Below are positions 26,437-34,514 of a stretch of DNA of 64,000 bases, one piece after another. The notes under the pieces are model-generated. The model saw only the letters and a program-made list of their open reading frames with translations, was not told where the DNA came from and ran no database searches. Position numbers and translations under genes: made by a program. The stretch is from Lachnospiraceae bacterium (lineage in GTDB: Bacteria; Bacillota; Clostridia; Lachnospirales; Lachnospiraceae). The stretch's first letter is position 1. Every line of letters starts with the position of its first letter. The stretch spans positions 3,134,501-3,198,500 of the forward strand of contig AP025573.1 of NCBI GenBank assembly GCA_022845895.1. Direction: 5' to 3'.

Positions 26437-27228
26437 CTATAGCAGCTTCTGTTCGTGAAGCCTGTCTGCCAGTTGTGCGGCGGTTGCCTTTACGTCCGTT
26501 CCCGCCAGCATCTGCGTCTTCTTTTCCTTCACCGGAACAAAGGATCTGTATACATTGGTGGGAGAACCTTTGATTCCAATCTGAGTGATATCTACAGGCA
26601 GGTCTTGAAGCGTAAGGATTCTTATCACTTCTTCTCCATCGAAACAGCGTAGAATGTCCTTGACACCCGGGTAGCGCGGGGTATTCAGCTCCCTCACCGC
26701 AGTAAAAAGCACAGGAGGAGCTACGTTAAATCTGTAATCACCCGTCTCTGTATAACGGATGACTTCAAATCCATCCTCAGCCGGACGGATCTCTTTGACA
26801 TAAGTTACCTGTGGAATGTCGAGGAACTCTGCAATCTCAGGGCCTACCTGAGCCGTATCGCCGTCTATCGCCTGTCTCCCGCACATAATGACGTCGTAAG
26901 GCCCCGTCTTCTCGGCTGCTGCCGCAAGTATCGTAGCCGTTGCCCACGTATCAGAGCCTCCGAACGCCCGGTCAGATACAAGATATGCTTCCTCTGCCCC
27001 CATTGCCAAAGCCTCTTTTAATGCGCCGGCGGCCTGCGGCGGTCCCATGCTGATGACAGTGACGGTTCCGCCACACGTCTCTTTTAATCTGAGGGCCGCC
27101 TCCAGGGCGTTCTTATCATCGGGATTGATGATGCTTGGAACCCCGTCTCTGATTAAAGTTCCCGTCTCCTGATTGATACGTACTTCGTTCGTATCAGGCA
27201 CTTGTTTTACGAATACCGCTATCTTCAT
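26437..27228 (-). CDS. etfB: Electron transfer flavoprotein, beta subunit
   Basis: A 263-residue EtfB. The start MKIAVFVKQVPDTNEVRI and the blocks NPDDKNALEAALRLKE, CGRQAIDGDTAQVGPEIAE and the adenine-binding region are typical. In anaerobes EtfAB with an acyl-CoA dehydrogenase can bifurcate electrons from NADH to an enoyl-CoA and ferredoxin. Whether this complex bifurcates cannot be decided here. The gene lies between the acyl-CoA dehydrogenase (12-base gap) and etfA genes. Confidence 0.95.
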   Translation of the reverse strand: MKIAVFVKQVPDTNEVRINQETGTLIRDGVPSIINPDDKNALEAALRLKETCGGTVTVISMGPPQAAGALKEALAMGAEEAYLVSDRAFGGSDTWATATILAAAAEKTGPYDVIMCGRQAIDGDTAQVGPEIAEFLDIPQVTYVKEIRPAEDGFEVIRYTETGDYRFNVAPPVLFTAVRELNTPRYPGVKDILRCFDGEEVIRILTLQDLPVDITQIGIKGSPTNVYRSFVPVKEKKTQMLAGTDVKATAAQLADRLHEQKLL

Positions 27229-27240
27229 CTCTTCCTCCTA

Positions 27241-28389
27241 TTACTGCCGGCCCAGAAGCGCCCTTGATATGACGACCTTATGTATCTCCGAGGTTCCTTC
27301 ATATATCTCGGTAATCTTGGCATCTCTGTACATCCGCTCCAGCGGATAGTCCTTCATATATCCATAACCTCCGTGTATCTGCAGCGCAAGATTCGTCACG
27401 TATCTGGCGTTTTCAGAGGCATTCAGCTTCGCCATAGCTGCCTCCATCGTATGAGGTCTGCCTTCTGCCCGCAGCCATGCACTTTCGTATACAAGCCATC
27501 TGGCTGCCTCTGTCTTTGTAGCCATGTCTGCGATATACCACTGGATGCCCTGCAGCCTGCTGATTGGCTTTCCAAACTGCACTCTCTCTTTCGCGTAATG
27601 TATGGCCTCCTCAAGAGCGCCGTCGGCGATACCGAGCGCCTGTGCGCCCACACCGATTCTGGCCCCGTCCAGTGCGGACATGGCGATACGGAATCCCTTT
27701 CCTTCCTGGCCGACTAGATTTTCTTTTGGCACCCTGCAGTTGTCGAAGATAAGTTCTGCTGTCTCAGATGCGTGGATACCCATCTTCTCCTCTACCTTCC
27801 CGCTGGTGAATCCAGGCGTGCCTTTTTCCACGAGGATGCAGCTCATGCCTTTCGTACCCTTCTCGGGCTCCGTCAGGGCGAATACGAGCACCGCTCCTGC
27901 CTGGCTGCCGCCGGAGATGAAGCACTTCGTCCCATTGAGTACATATTCATTGGTACTCTCATCAAGCACTGCCGTTGTTTTTGCGGCGCCGGCGTCCGAA
28001 CCTGCATCCGGTTCTGTCAGGGCAAACGCCCCTACCATGCCGCCGCTTGTGGCAGGCGGGATATACTTTTTCTTCTGTTCCTCTGTCCCATACTGTAAAA
28101 GTACCTGCGGAAAAATCGAATGTATCGACAAGATTGCGGCCGAAGCGGCACATTTCCTGGCAATCTCAGATACGGCAATGACTTTCTCGATATCCGTACC
28201 GCCGCTCCCTCCATATTCTTCCGGGATGCCGATGCCGGTCAGTCCAAGCTTCGTCATCTTTTCAAATGTCTCTGCAGGGAACCGCCCCGTCTTGTCTATC
28301 TCTGCAGCCAGCGGCTCTATCTCTTCTTCTGTAAACTGCCTTACCACCCGCTTCAGCATCTCCTGTCCGTCTGTCAACTTGAAATCCAT
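27241..28389 (-). CDS. Acyl-CoA dehydrogenase
   Basis: A 382-residue FAD enzyme with the three-domain family layout. FAD/substrate blocks are FALTEPDAGSDAG and FISGGSQAG; the catalytic base is the Glu of YEGTSEIHK near residue 365, as in short/medium-chain enzymes. Close to EtfBA it would reduce or oxidise the 2,3 bond of a short acyl-CoA. An acryloyl-CoA or crotonyl-CoA type substrate fits the operon. AGGAGGAG precedes the ATG at 28389. Confidence 0.93.
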   Translation of the reverse strand: MDFKLTDGQEMLKRVVRQFTEEEIEPLAAEIDKTGRFPAETFEKMTKLGLTGIGIPEEYGGSGGTDIEKVIAVSEIARKCAASAAILSIHSIFPQVLLQYGTEEQKKKYIPPATSGGMVGAFALTEPDAGSDAGAAKTTAVLDESTNEYVLNGTKCFISGGSQAGAVLVFALTEPEKGTKGMSCILVEKGTPGFTSGKVEEKMGIHASETAELIFDNCRVPKENLVGQEGKGFRIAMSALDGARIGVGAQALGIADGALEEAIHYAKERVQFGKPISRLQGIQWYIADMATKTEAARWLVYESAWLRAEGRPHTMEAAMAKLNASENARYVTNLALQIHGGYGYMKDYPLERMYRDAKITEIYEGTSEIHKVVISRALLGRQ

Positions 28390-28408
28390 AATCTCCTCCT
28401 GTGCCCGG

Positions 28409-29623
28409 TCATACAGGTGCAGCAACAATTCCCTGCCCTATCCATGCCTCAATCTCTTCCCTTTTATATCCAAGTTCTTCAAGTATCTCTCTTGAATCCT
28501 GCCCTATCAGAGGGGCGTCGCACTGCGTACGTATGTCTGCCTCGTCAAAGTGAACCGGTGTGGACGCGTACAGACTGTGGCTTTTGTCTCTGTTCTCCCG
28601 GCAGATTAGATATTGATTGGCGAGTGCCTGCTCATCTTTCAGAACATCCTTCACGTGCTGGATACGTTCATGTGCGATGTCCGCTTTCGTCAGCCTGTCC
28701 ACAATCTCGTCCTGCGTGTAACGGGCAAATTCCCCGTCCAATATCTGAATCAGCTCGGCAGCATGCCTCTTCGCTTCCAGCATCCCGGCAAACCTTTCGT
28801 CTTCCGCCAGGTCCCCACGCCCGAGCACTTCCGTACACAAGGTGCCAAAATATCTCTCATGCTCCAGGATGCTCAAGAAGATCCACTTGCCGTCTTTGCA
28901 CTGATACGAATTGATTACCGGCGAGATAGCTTCCTTTCTCGACTTCGGATATACATCTTCATACTGTGTGGAAGCGATGAGCGCCCCTACATTCCATATG
29001 GCCTGGCCGAACAGCGATACTTCCACCTTTCCTCCCAAGCCGGTCTTCTGCTGTCTATACAGGGCAGCGCAGATGCCGCCTGCAAGGCTGCAGCTCGTCA
29101 CGCTGTCTCCGAATGCGATGGGCGGGTTGATCGGATTCGTGTCTTTCTCTGCGATATCCATCATGGCGCCGCTTCTGGCCCAGTAAGCTACCGTGTCAAA
29201 TCCCGGATTATCTTTTGCCGGCCCATGGTCTCCAAATCCATTCACCTGAGCCCATATGAGATGAGGGCAGCTTTCCCGCAGCGATTCGTAGTCAAGTCCA
29301 AGTCTTTTGAGCGCCTGGGTCCGGTAGCTTGTGACAAGCACCTGGGCTGTCTGTAGAAGCCTTCCCATAATCTCTTTACCATCCGGTGTCTTCAGATTGA
29401 CTGACAGTCCCCGCTTGCCGGCATTGTAAGTCGTGTAGAATGGGTTGTTCCAATCACTGTCCGGACAGGTCATCCCGGCTCCTGTATGTCTGCCCGGATC
29501 TCCAAATGCCGGCTCTACTTTAATGACGTCCGCGCCCCAGTCGGCAAGTATCCTGGCTGTTCCCGGACCTGCGACAAAATAGGTAAGGTCTATGACCTTT
29601 ACGCCTTCTAACGGTTCCTTCAT
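28409..29623 (-). CDS. CaiB/BaiF (class III) CoA-transferase
   Basis: A 404-residue CoA-transferase. The N-terminal LEGVKVIDLTYFVAGPGTARILADWGADVIKVE region (in parts) and the stretch PGFDTVAYWARSGAM holding the catalytic Asp are typical of class III. Such enzymes move CoA from a thioester product to an incoming acid, saving ATP. Here it would activate a hydroxy- or enoic acid using propionyl-CoA or a similar end product. The pairing with acyl-CoA dehydrogenase, EtfBA and crotonase recalls the carnitine cai/fix set, although the neighbours here are sugar genes. Confidence 0.92.
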   Translation of the reverse strand: MKEPLEGVKVIDLTYFVAGPGTARILADWGADVIKVEPAFGDPGRHTGAGMTCPDSDWNNPFYTTYNAGKRGLSVNLKTPDGKEIMGRLLQTAQVLVTSYRTQALKRLGLDYESLRESCPHLIWAQVNGFGDHGPAKDNPGFDTVAYWARSGAMMDIAEKDTNPINPPIAFGDSVTSCSLAGGICAALYRQQKTGLGGKVEVSLFGQAIWNVGALIASTQYEDVYPKSRKEAISPVINSYQCKDGKWIFLSILEHERYFGTLCTEVLGRGDLAEDERFAGMLEAKRHAAELIQILDGEFARYTQDEIVDRLTKADIAHERIQHVKDVLKDEQALANQYLICRENRDKSHSLYASTPVHFDEADIRTQCDAPLIGQDSREILEELGYKREEIEAWIGQGIVAAPV

Positions 29624-29646
29624 ATCTCCTTCTCCTCTTTCCCTCT

Positions 29647-30441
29647 CTAACAGCCTACGAAGCTTGCGTCCCGCTTACCAAGAAAGGCATTCATCCCTTC
29701 CTGCTTGTCTTCTGTACCGAATGTAATGGCCGCCAGATTCTTCTCCAGTTCCAGACCGCTCCTTAAGTCCACGTCCATTCCATAGTTTATCGCCGTCTTT
29801 GCAAGGCGCACGGCGATGGGGGCGTTCGCCGTTATGATACGCATCATGTCCACGGCCTCTTCCATGAGCCGCTCAGGCGGCACGACTTTATTGACTAGTC
29901 CTATCTCCAGCGCCTCCAAGGCTCCTGCTTTTCTGCCTGTAAATATAAGCTCCTTGGCCTTTCCCTGGCCTATGAGGCGGGTCAGCCTCTGCGTACCTCC
30001 AAAGCACGGTATCACCCCAAGAGCCGCCTCCGGCTGTCCAAAGACAGCTTTTTCGGAGGCGATACGGATATCACAGCTTAATGCAAGCTCGCATCCGCCG
30101 CCGAGGGCATAGCCGTTCACGGCGGCGATGACAGGCTTTTCCAGACTCTCGATCCGGCCAAATACATCCTGGGCTCGCCCCGCATATGCCCTGCCTTCAA
30201 AGGTTTTGTAATCCTGCATCTGCGCAATATCTGCTCCTGCTGCGAACGCTTTGCCTGAACCGGTGACAATGACACCGTGTATGTCTTTATCGTCCCGGAT
30301 GTACGCAAATACCTGCTCCAGCTCACGGAGTGTACCACTGTCCAGCGCATTTAATGCATCCGGACGGTTCAGCGTAACGGTCGCCACCGTATCTTCCACT
30401 TGTAACGCTATGTATTTCAATCTATCCTCTCTGCCATCCAT
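29647..30441 (-). CDS. Enoyl-CoA hydratase (crotonase family)
   Basis: A 264-residue crotonase. Both catalytic glutamates of true hydratases are present, in GGGCELALSCD and FGQPEAALG; the oxyanion-hole segments are AFAAGADIAQM and YALGGG. It should hydrate or dehydrate a short 2-enoyl/3-hydroxyacyl-CoA. Next to the CoA-transferase, a 3-hydroxypropionyl-CoA dehydratase role is a reasonable guess. The ends fit the family length of about 260 residues. Confidence 0.92.
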   Translation of the reverse strand: MDGREDRLKYIALQVEDTVATVTLNRPDALNALDSGTLRELEQVFAYIRDDKDIHGVIVTGSGKAFAAGADIAQMQDYKTFEGRAYAGRAQDVFGRIESLEKPVIAAVNGYALGGGCELALSCDIRIASEKAVFGQPEAALGVIPCFGGTQRLTRLIGQGKAKELIFTGRKAGALEALEIGLVNKVVPPERLMEEAVDMMRIITANAPIAVRLAKTAINYGMDVDLRSGLELEKNLAAITFGTEDKQEGMNAFLGKRDASFVGC

Positions 30442-30464
30442 ATTCCACCCTCATCCTTCAATGT

Positions 30465-31583
30465 CTATAGATGCTCGTAAAAGCCTGTCCGCTTCAGTGC
30501 ATCAATGGGCTGCCATCCTTCGCTTCCTGGTTCCCTCAGACACGGTGCCAGCTCTTCTTTGGAACGCATCGTCACCTTTTCTGCCGGCGGCACCGTCCCT
30601 GCCGGGTAGGCTTCGATAATCTCTTCACACAGCAAGGTGAGATATCTTAAGATTGCCGCAATCGGACGCTTACCCTTCTCCGGGGTAGAGATGGAAGGAG
30701 TTCCGATTACCCCGCCCGGAGTCGCTTTCCACTCTATAGCGTTATGCCCCTGGCTCTGGGCCCAAGTCGCTCCGCGCCGCAGCGTATCGCACGACTTGTC
30801 AATCCATCCATCCGGAAGCATCGGCTCTCCCCATGCATCTTTTACCGCATTCATATCAATCATATCTTTGAACATCAGCAGCCCACAGGAAGTCTCCGCC
30901 TCGTCAGCATGCACAAAATGTGTCTCCATACTGTCCTTTTTATGTACCGGAATAAAGAATTCCCTCACTGCCCTGTGCCATTCCACGAGCTGGTATATGC
31001 CCGGAAGCTGGTATCGCTTGCAGAATTCCTGGATTGCCCCCTCCAGATTCCATGTCTGCCCGTGGTTGTTGACAAGAATAATCTTGCGGTAGCCGTCGTT
31101 CCAGAGTCCGGCCATCATTGCGACCACACTTTCTTTTACGACATCGTCTGGCATGATGACTGTTCCCGGCATACCGATGTGATGGTACGGGTGGCCGCCG
31201 TAGTTCAACGGGCTGAACGCAAGATTCACTTCACATCCTTTTTTTGCAGTGTATCTTCTGACTCCCTCGATGATCTGACTGGCATTGAACGTATCAAGTC
31301 CTGTGTTGAGATGCATCCCGTGATTCTCAGTCGAACCGATAGGGACGAGCACGATGTCATTCTTCCTGCGCTTCTCCACCTGCCGGCACCTTGGCGTCGT
31401 CTGGATATAGCAGCCTGGCTTGCCAAGCTCTGACGGTGACGGAATCTCATATTCTTCCAGAATCGCGTCAATCTCTTCCTCACTTGCTTCCCATAGTTCC
31501 TTTTTCATTCTTCCTACTTTCGTATCCTCGAATACGATAGAAGGTGTCTCTTTGACGGTGTACCATTTTGTCTCCTGCATCAT
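30465..31583 (-). CDS. Creatininase-family hydrolase, IolN-like (3-dehydro-scyllo-inosose hydrolase)
   Basis: A 372-residue member of the creatininase family. The metal-binding parts are visible: IGSTENHGMHLN with Glu and His, the GLDTF Asp, NNHGQTWN, and a further Glu/His-rich block around HFVHADEAETS. The N-terminal extension (first about 75 residues) goes beyond plain creatininases and resembles IolN, which opens the ring of diketo-inositol to 5-dehydro-L-gluconate in Thermotoga. With IolG-, IolM- and IolO-like genes nearby, ring opening of a diketo-cyclitol is the best reading. Preceded by AAGGG. Confidence 0.75.
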   Translation of the reverse strand: MMQETKWYTVKETPSIVFEDTKVGRMKKELWEASEEEIDAILEEYEIPSPSELGKPGCYIQTTPRCRQVEKRRKNDIVLVPIGSTENHGMHLNTGLDTFNASQIIEGVRRYTAKKGCEVNLAFSPLNYGGHPYHHIGMPGTVIMPDDVVKESVVAMMAGLWNDGYRKIILVNNHGQTWNLEGAIQEFCKRYQLPGIYQLVEWHRAVREFFIPVHKKDSMETHFVHADEAETSCGLLMFKDMIDMNAVKDAWGEPMLPDGWIDKSCDTLRRGATWAQSQGHNAIEWKATPGGVIGTPSISTPEKGKRPIAAILRYLTLLCEEIIEAYPAGTVPPAEKVTMRSKEELAPCLREPGSEGWQPIDALKRTGFYEHL

Positions 31584-31605
31584 AATTTCCCTTCTTTCTT
31601 GAATT

Positions 31606-32670
31606 TTATTTTTTTATCATGAATCCACGGATGACGCTGACAAGCTCTGCATAGCCTTCCAGGAAAGAACGCAGCGTCTTCTTCGTGGCGCCGTAGCCGT
31701 CGAACTCATCGATGCCCATCCCGTCTTCGTCATATGCCTTGCCAAAGTCCGGAATCTTCTCCAGCAGCGTCTTTATGTACCTTTCATTCACAGGATCCTC
31801 CATACGCTCTTTCACTTCGATATCGCTTTCATTGATTCTCACCTGCCAGCCATGGGGAATCGTCAGCACCACATCACCGCCTGTAAGTTCGCTCCAATGG
31901 TAATGATTCCGCAGAGCTCCGAACAGCAGCCGCGTGCGGTACTTTCTTTCCCGGTACAGCCGGTAAGCCTTCTTTGCCACGGCGACCCCGGCCCACTCAT
32001 AGCACTCTGGATCAATGAGGACACCTGCTTCCTTCCCCGCCTCTTTGATCCAGTCATCGGTACGTCCGACCATAATCGTACACACCGGCGTCATCTGCTT
32101 CGTATCCATCCCTTCCGTCTCCCGTCTTCTAAGACCGCGCTCCACTGCCTCTGCCACGGCTATTGCCTGTGGAACCGTAAAGCTTACGGTAGCGTTGATA
32201 TTGACCCCTCTGTAGGTTGCTTCCTCAATCGCCTGAATTCCCGCCTTTGTGACCGGTATCTTCACCTGGATATTCGGTGCCAGGCCCGCAAAGTGTACTG
32301 CCTGTCTGACGATGCTGTCACAGCTGCGGTAGTATTTGGCATTCGTCTGCATGGACAGGCGCCCCTTCATACCCTTTTCCCGCTCAAAAACGAGCATCAG
32401 CTTCTCTGCTCCTCTCAGGCCCATCTCCTCAATCAGCTTCCACGCAATATCGTCCTCTGTCGCCTCCTGCATCTCCTCCACCATCTGGCAGATTCGTTCT
32501 TCCCAGAGATTCATTTCCTTTTTCAGCACATTCAGTACGATGACAGGATTGGTCGTAGCCCCCACTGCTCCATTGGCAATGGCATATTCAAGCTCCGACA
32601 GGGAACAGGAATCGTTCCACACATCCGTCATTCCGGTCTCAGCAGTCTGCTGCATCCGCGTTTTCTCCAT
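31606..32670 (-). CDS. Transaldolase-family aldolase, divergent
   Basis: A 354-residue TIM-barrel protein. The phrase ANGAVGATTNPVIV near residue 33 is the transaldolase N-terminal signature; IQVKIPVTKAGIQAIEEA holds the Schiff-base Lys near residue 150; INATVSFT follows it. The C-terminal region has extra HYHWSEL and TIPHGWQ segments. It is longer than fructose-6-phosphate aldolases and not close to classical transaldolase. I infer a retro-aldol role on a keto-acid of the pathway, producing a C3 carbonyl pair. A transaldolase on sugar phosphates is the alternative. Confidence 0.75.
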   Translation of the reverse strand: MEKTRMQQTAETGMTDVWNDSCSLSELEYAIANGAVGATTNPVIVLNVLKKEMNLWEERICQMVEEMQEATEDDIAWKLIEEMGLRGAEKLMLVFEREKGMKGRLSMQTNAKYYRSCDSIVRQAVHFAGLAPNIQVKIPVTKAGIQAIEEATYRGVNINATVSFTVPQAIAVAEAVERGLRRRETEGMDTKQMTPVCTIMVGRTDDWIKEAGKEAGVLIDPECYEWAGVAVAKKAYRLYRERKYRTRLLFGALRNHYHWSELTGGDVVLTIPHGWQVRINESDIEVKERMEDPVNERYIKTLLEKIPDFGKAYDEDGMGIDEFDGYGATKKTLRSFLEGYAELVSVIRGFMIKK

Positions 32671-32682
32671 GATACGTCCTCC

Positions 32683-33519
32683 TTAATTTAATGCCTGTAT
32701 CTTGTCAGTTACATACTTTATCCCTTCCAGGGCGGCAGTCCTGCCGTCCGGAATTCTCATACATTCAAGGCTTACATAACCGCAGTACCCGAGATCTTGA
32801 AGCACCCGGAGAACTTCCGCAAGCGGAGCGTGACCCGCCCCCGGATACATCCTGTTGCTGTCTGCGATATGAAAGTAGCCAAGAGCTCCAAAGTTCTCAC
32901 GGATGCTCTCTGTGACAGACACTTCCTCGATATTCATGTGGAAGACATCCATGAGCACTTTAACCGAAGGGATGTGATATCGTCTGATAAAGTCTGCTAT
33001 CTCCCCCGCCCGGTTCATATAATTGCTCTCGTAACGGTTGATTGCTTCCAGCATAATCCAGACCCCTTTGGAGGACGCGTACTGCGCAGCCTCCGTAAGC
33101 CCTCCGGCCAGCATCTGCTCATAATATACGTAATTCTCCATATGAGGGATATCCCCTTTCAGCCTCCCGATGAGAAGTACCGTCCCGAGGCGGGCGGCCA
33201 TGTCGGCGAACCTCTTCAGACGTTCGACTGCTTTCTTTCTGATTCTCTCATCCTCGTGGATAAGACACAGTCCTTCATTCGCATAAGCGAGACCGGTTGC
33301 AATGCCCGATATATCAATATGATTCTCCTGACATGCAAGCCGTATCTGTTCGATATCCACAGCCTCAGGGTCCTGTACGTGGATTTCGATACCCTCATAT
33401 CCCATCGCTGCCGCTTCCTTAATGTTCTCCACGAAATCTTCCGTCAGCAATACCGGCTCTTTTTCTCCCGGTCTGACGGCGCTGGCCACGCTTAGACGAA
33501 ACTGCCGTCCTGCATTCAT
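32683..33519 (-). CDS. TIM-barrel sugar isomerase/epimerase, IolO/IolE/Hyi-like
   Basis: A 278-residue AP-endonuclease-2-type barrel. Likely metal ligands are Glu in MLEAINRYE, Asp/His in VLMDVFHMNIEE, His in YFHIADSNRMYPGAGH and Glu in YVSLECM. The family includes IolO (5-dehydro-L-gluconate epimerase), hydroxypyruvate isomerase, IolE and IolI. The order, directly before the aldolase and IolN-like genes, suggests it acts on the ring-opened keto-acid or a C3 hydroxy-keto acid. First gene of the 18-gene operon; AGGAGG lies 7 bases before the start. Confidence 0.8.
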   Translation of the reverse strand: MNAGRQFRLSVASAVRPGEKEPVLLTEDFVENIKEAAAMGYEGIEIHVQDPEAVDIEQIRLACQENHIDISGIATGLAYANEGLCLIHEDERIRKKAVERLKRFADMAARLGTVLLIGRLKGDIPHMENYVYYEQMLAGGLTEAAQYASSKGVWIMLEAINRYESNYMNRAGEIADFIRRYHIPSVKVLMDVFHMNIEEVSVTESIRENFGALGYFHIADSNRMYPGAGHAPLAEVLRVLQDLGYCGYVSLECMRIPDGRTAALEGIKYVTDKIQALN

Positions 33520-33537
33520 ATATTTCCCTCCTCACAA

Positions 33538-33601
33538 TTGTATACACGTTGTATTTTCTCTTGACCTCTTTGTATTTAATATGTATGCAATAAGTATACT
33601 T
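33538..33601. promoter_or_regulatory. Cluster of GntR/FCD operator-like sites before the catabolic operon
   Basis: Three copies of a GTATAC-centred element: TTGTATACAC (33538-33547), ATGTATGCAA (33581-33590) and AAGTATACTT over the -10 box (33592-33601). FCD-type GntR proteins commonly bind TTGTATACAA-like palindromes, so these are probable repressor sites for one or both flanking regulators. Confidence 0.6.
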
Positions 33602-33621
33602 TTGTATTTATATTTTGTCAA
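33593..33621 (-). promoter_or_regulatory. Promoter of the catabolic operon
   Basis: TTGACA (33621-33616), 17 bases, TATACT (33598-33593) on the minus strand. The -10 box lies inside a perfect palindrome, AAGTATACTT (33592-33601). Confidence 0.8.
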
Positions 33622-33722
33622 TACATTGCATTGTTATTTTTAATTTTCGTCATTAATATTGTAATATTTTCACAATATATTAATTATTATATTGTACATT
33701 TTTCTATTTTAAATTTATATAA

Positions 33723-33732
33723 TTGTATACAT
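33723..33732. promoter_or_regulatory. GntR/FCD operator-like site before the second regulator gene
   Basis: TTGTATACAT, the same core as the operon-side sites, lies 15 bases upstream of the -35 box of the divergent regulator gene and may serve autoregulation. Confidence 0.55.
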
Positions 33733-33746
33733 AATGTATTTAATTA

Positions 33747-33775
33747 TTGCACTATATATATTTATGTGATATTCT
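33747..33775 (+). promoter_or_regulatory. Promoter of the second GntR regulator gene
   Basis: TTGCAC and TATTCT, 17 bases apart, 33 bases before the TTG start codon. Confidence 0.55.
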
Positions 33776-33807
33776 TTAGACAGATAATATAAAGGGGGAA
33801 TTAAAAT

Positions 33808-34464
33808 TTGGAACTTTCTAGCGGGAAATTATCCAAAAAAGAATATGCCTATCTCAGCATAAAAGATGCAATCATCAATAATGAGCTGACTTCTGATACT
33901 GTCCTGACCGAGCATATGCTCTGTGGTAAATATGACTTAAGCCGCACCCCGGTGCGGGAGGCCCTGCAGCGTCTCAGAAGCGAGGGATTTGTCACATTCC
34001 AGAAGGACAAAGGATTCTTTATTGCAGACATGGGTCTGGAAGATCTGCTCCAGATTTACGAGATGAGAGAGGCGCTTGAGGGTATGGCTGCTAAGCTCTG
34101 CACCATGCGCGCCTCAGAAAGTACATTATCGGAACTTCATTATCTGATGGAAAAATGTATTGAAAATTTTGACAGAGAAGATATACCAAAAGCAATGGTC
34201 TATGATATGAAATTTCACCAATGCATCATATCTGCCTCCAGAAACAACAGACTCAAGAATACGGTCAACACATTGGTCGAGTTGAGCAGCCGGGCCTTCG
34301 TCAAGGCTGACCGTGCCGTCGCCACCAGGTCAATCAGGGAACATCAGCAGCTCTACGATGCAATCGAATCTTTAAACGAAAACAAGGCGGAAAGCATCAT
34401 GCGCCAGCACATAGCCAATTCAAAGCGGTATCATTTTAACAGGTATTATTTAGGGGTGGAATGA
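33808..34464 (+). CDS. GntR family regulator, FCD subfamily (paralogue 2)
   Basis: A 218-residue regulator starting at TTG after AAAGGGGG. The winged helix contains LSRTPVREALQRLRSEGFV and the FCD domain contains ALEGMAAKLC, DMKFHQCII and REHQQLYDAI. It is homologous end to end with the regulator at 12738-13397. It is divergent from the catabolic operon across an AT-rich region of about 290 bases carrying GTATAC palindromes, so it is the likelier direct repressor; the paralogue may respond to a different ligand (inference). Confidence 0.9.
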   Translation: MELSSGKLSKKEYAYLSIKDAIINNELTSDTVLTEHMLCGKYDLSRTPVREALQRLRSEGFVTFQKDKGFFIADMGLEDLLQIYEMREALEGMAAKLCTMRASESTLSELHYLMEKCIENFDREDIPKAMVYDMKFHQCIISASRNNRLKNTVNTLVELSSRAFVKADRAVATRSIREHQQLYDAIESLNENKAESIMRQHIANSKRYHFNRYYLGVE

Positions 34465-34488
34465 AAGCCTAACGCTTCCTGCCACCCC
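34453..34488 (+). terminator. Terminator hairpin at the end of GntR paralogue 2
   Basis: GGGGTGG (overlapping the last codons) pairs with CCACCCC, followed by TGTTGTATAAATT. It lies between convergent genes. Confidence 0.5.
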
Positions 34489-34514
34489 TGTTGTATAAAT
34501 TGATATTATTTGTT

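Noticed and set aside
13426..33519. A bile acid (bai) operon, suggested by the BaiCD-like, CaiB/BaiF-like and MFS genes
   Set aside because: No 7-alpha-dehydratase (BaiE), CoA ligase (BaiB) or steroid dehydrogenase is present, and the IolG/IolM/IolN-like genes and sugar importer point to a cyclitol.
13426..33519. A C-glycoside deglycosylation locus (Gfo/Idh plus TIM-barrel enzymes)
   Set aside because: The small beta subunit of C-glycoside lyases is absent, and the Gfo/Idh protein matches inositol dehydrogenase motifs.
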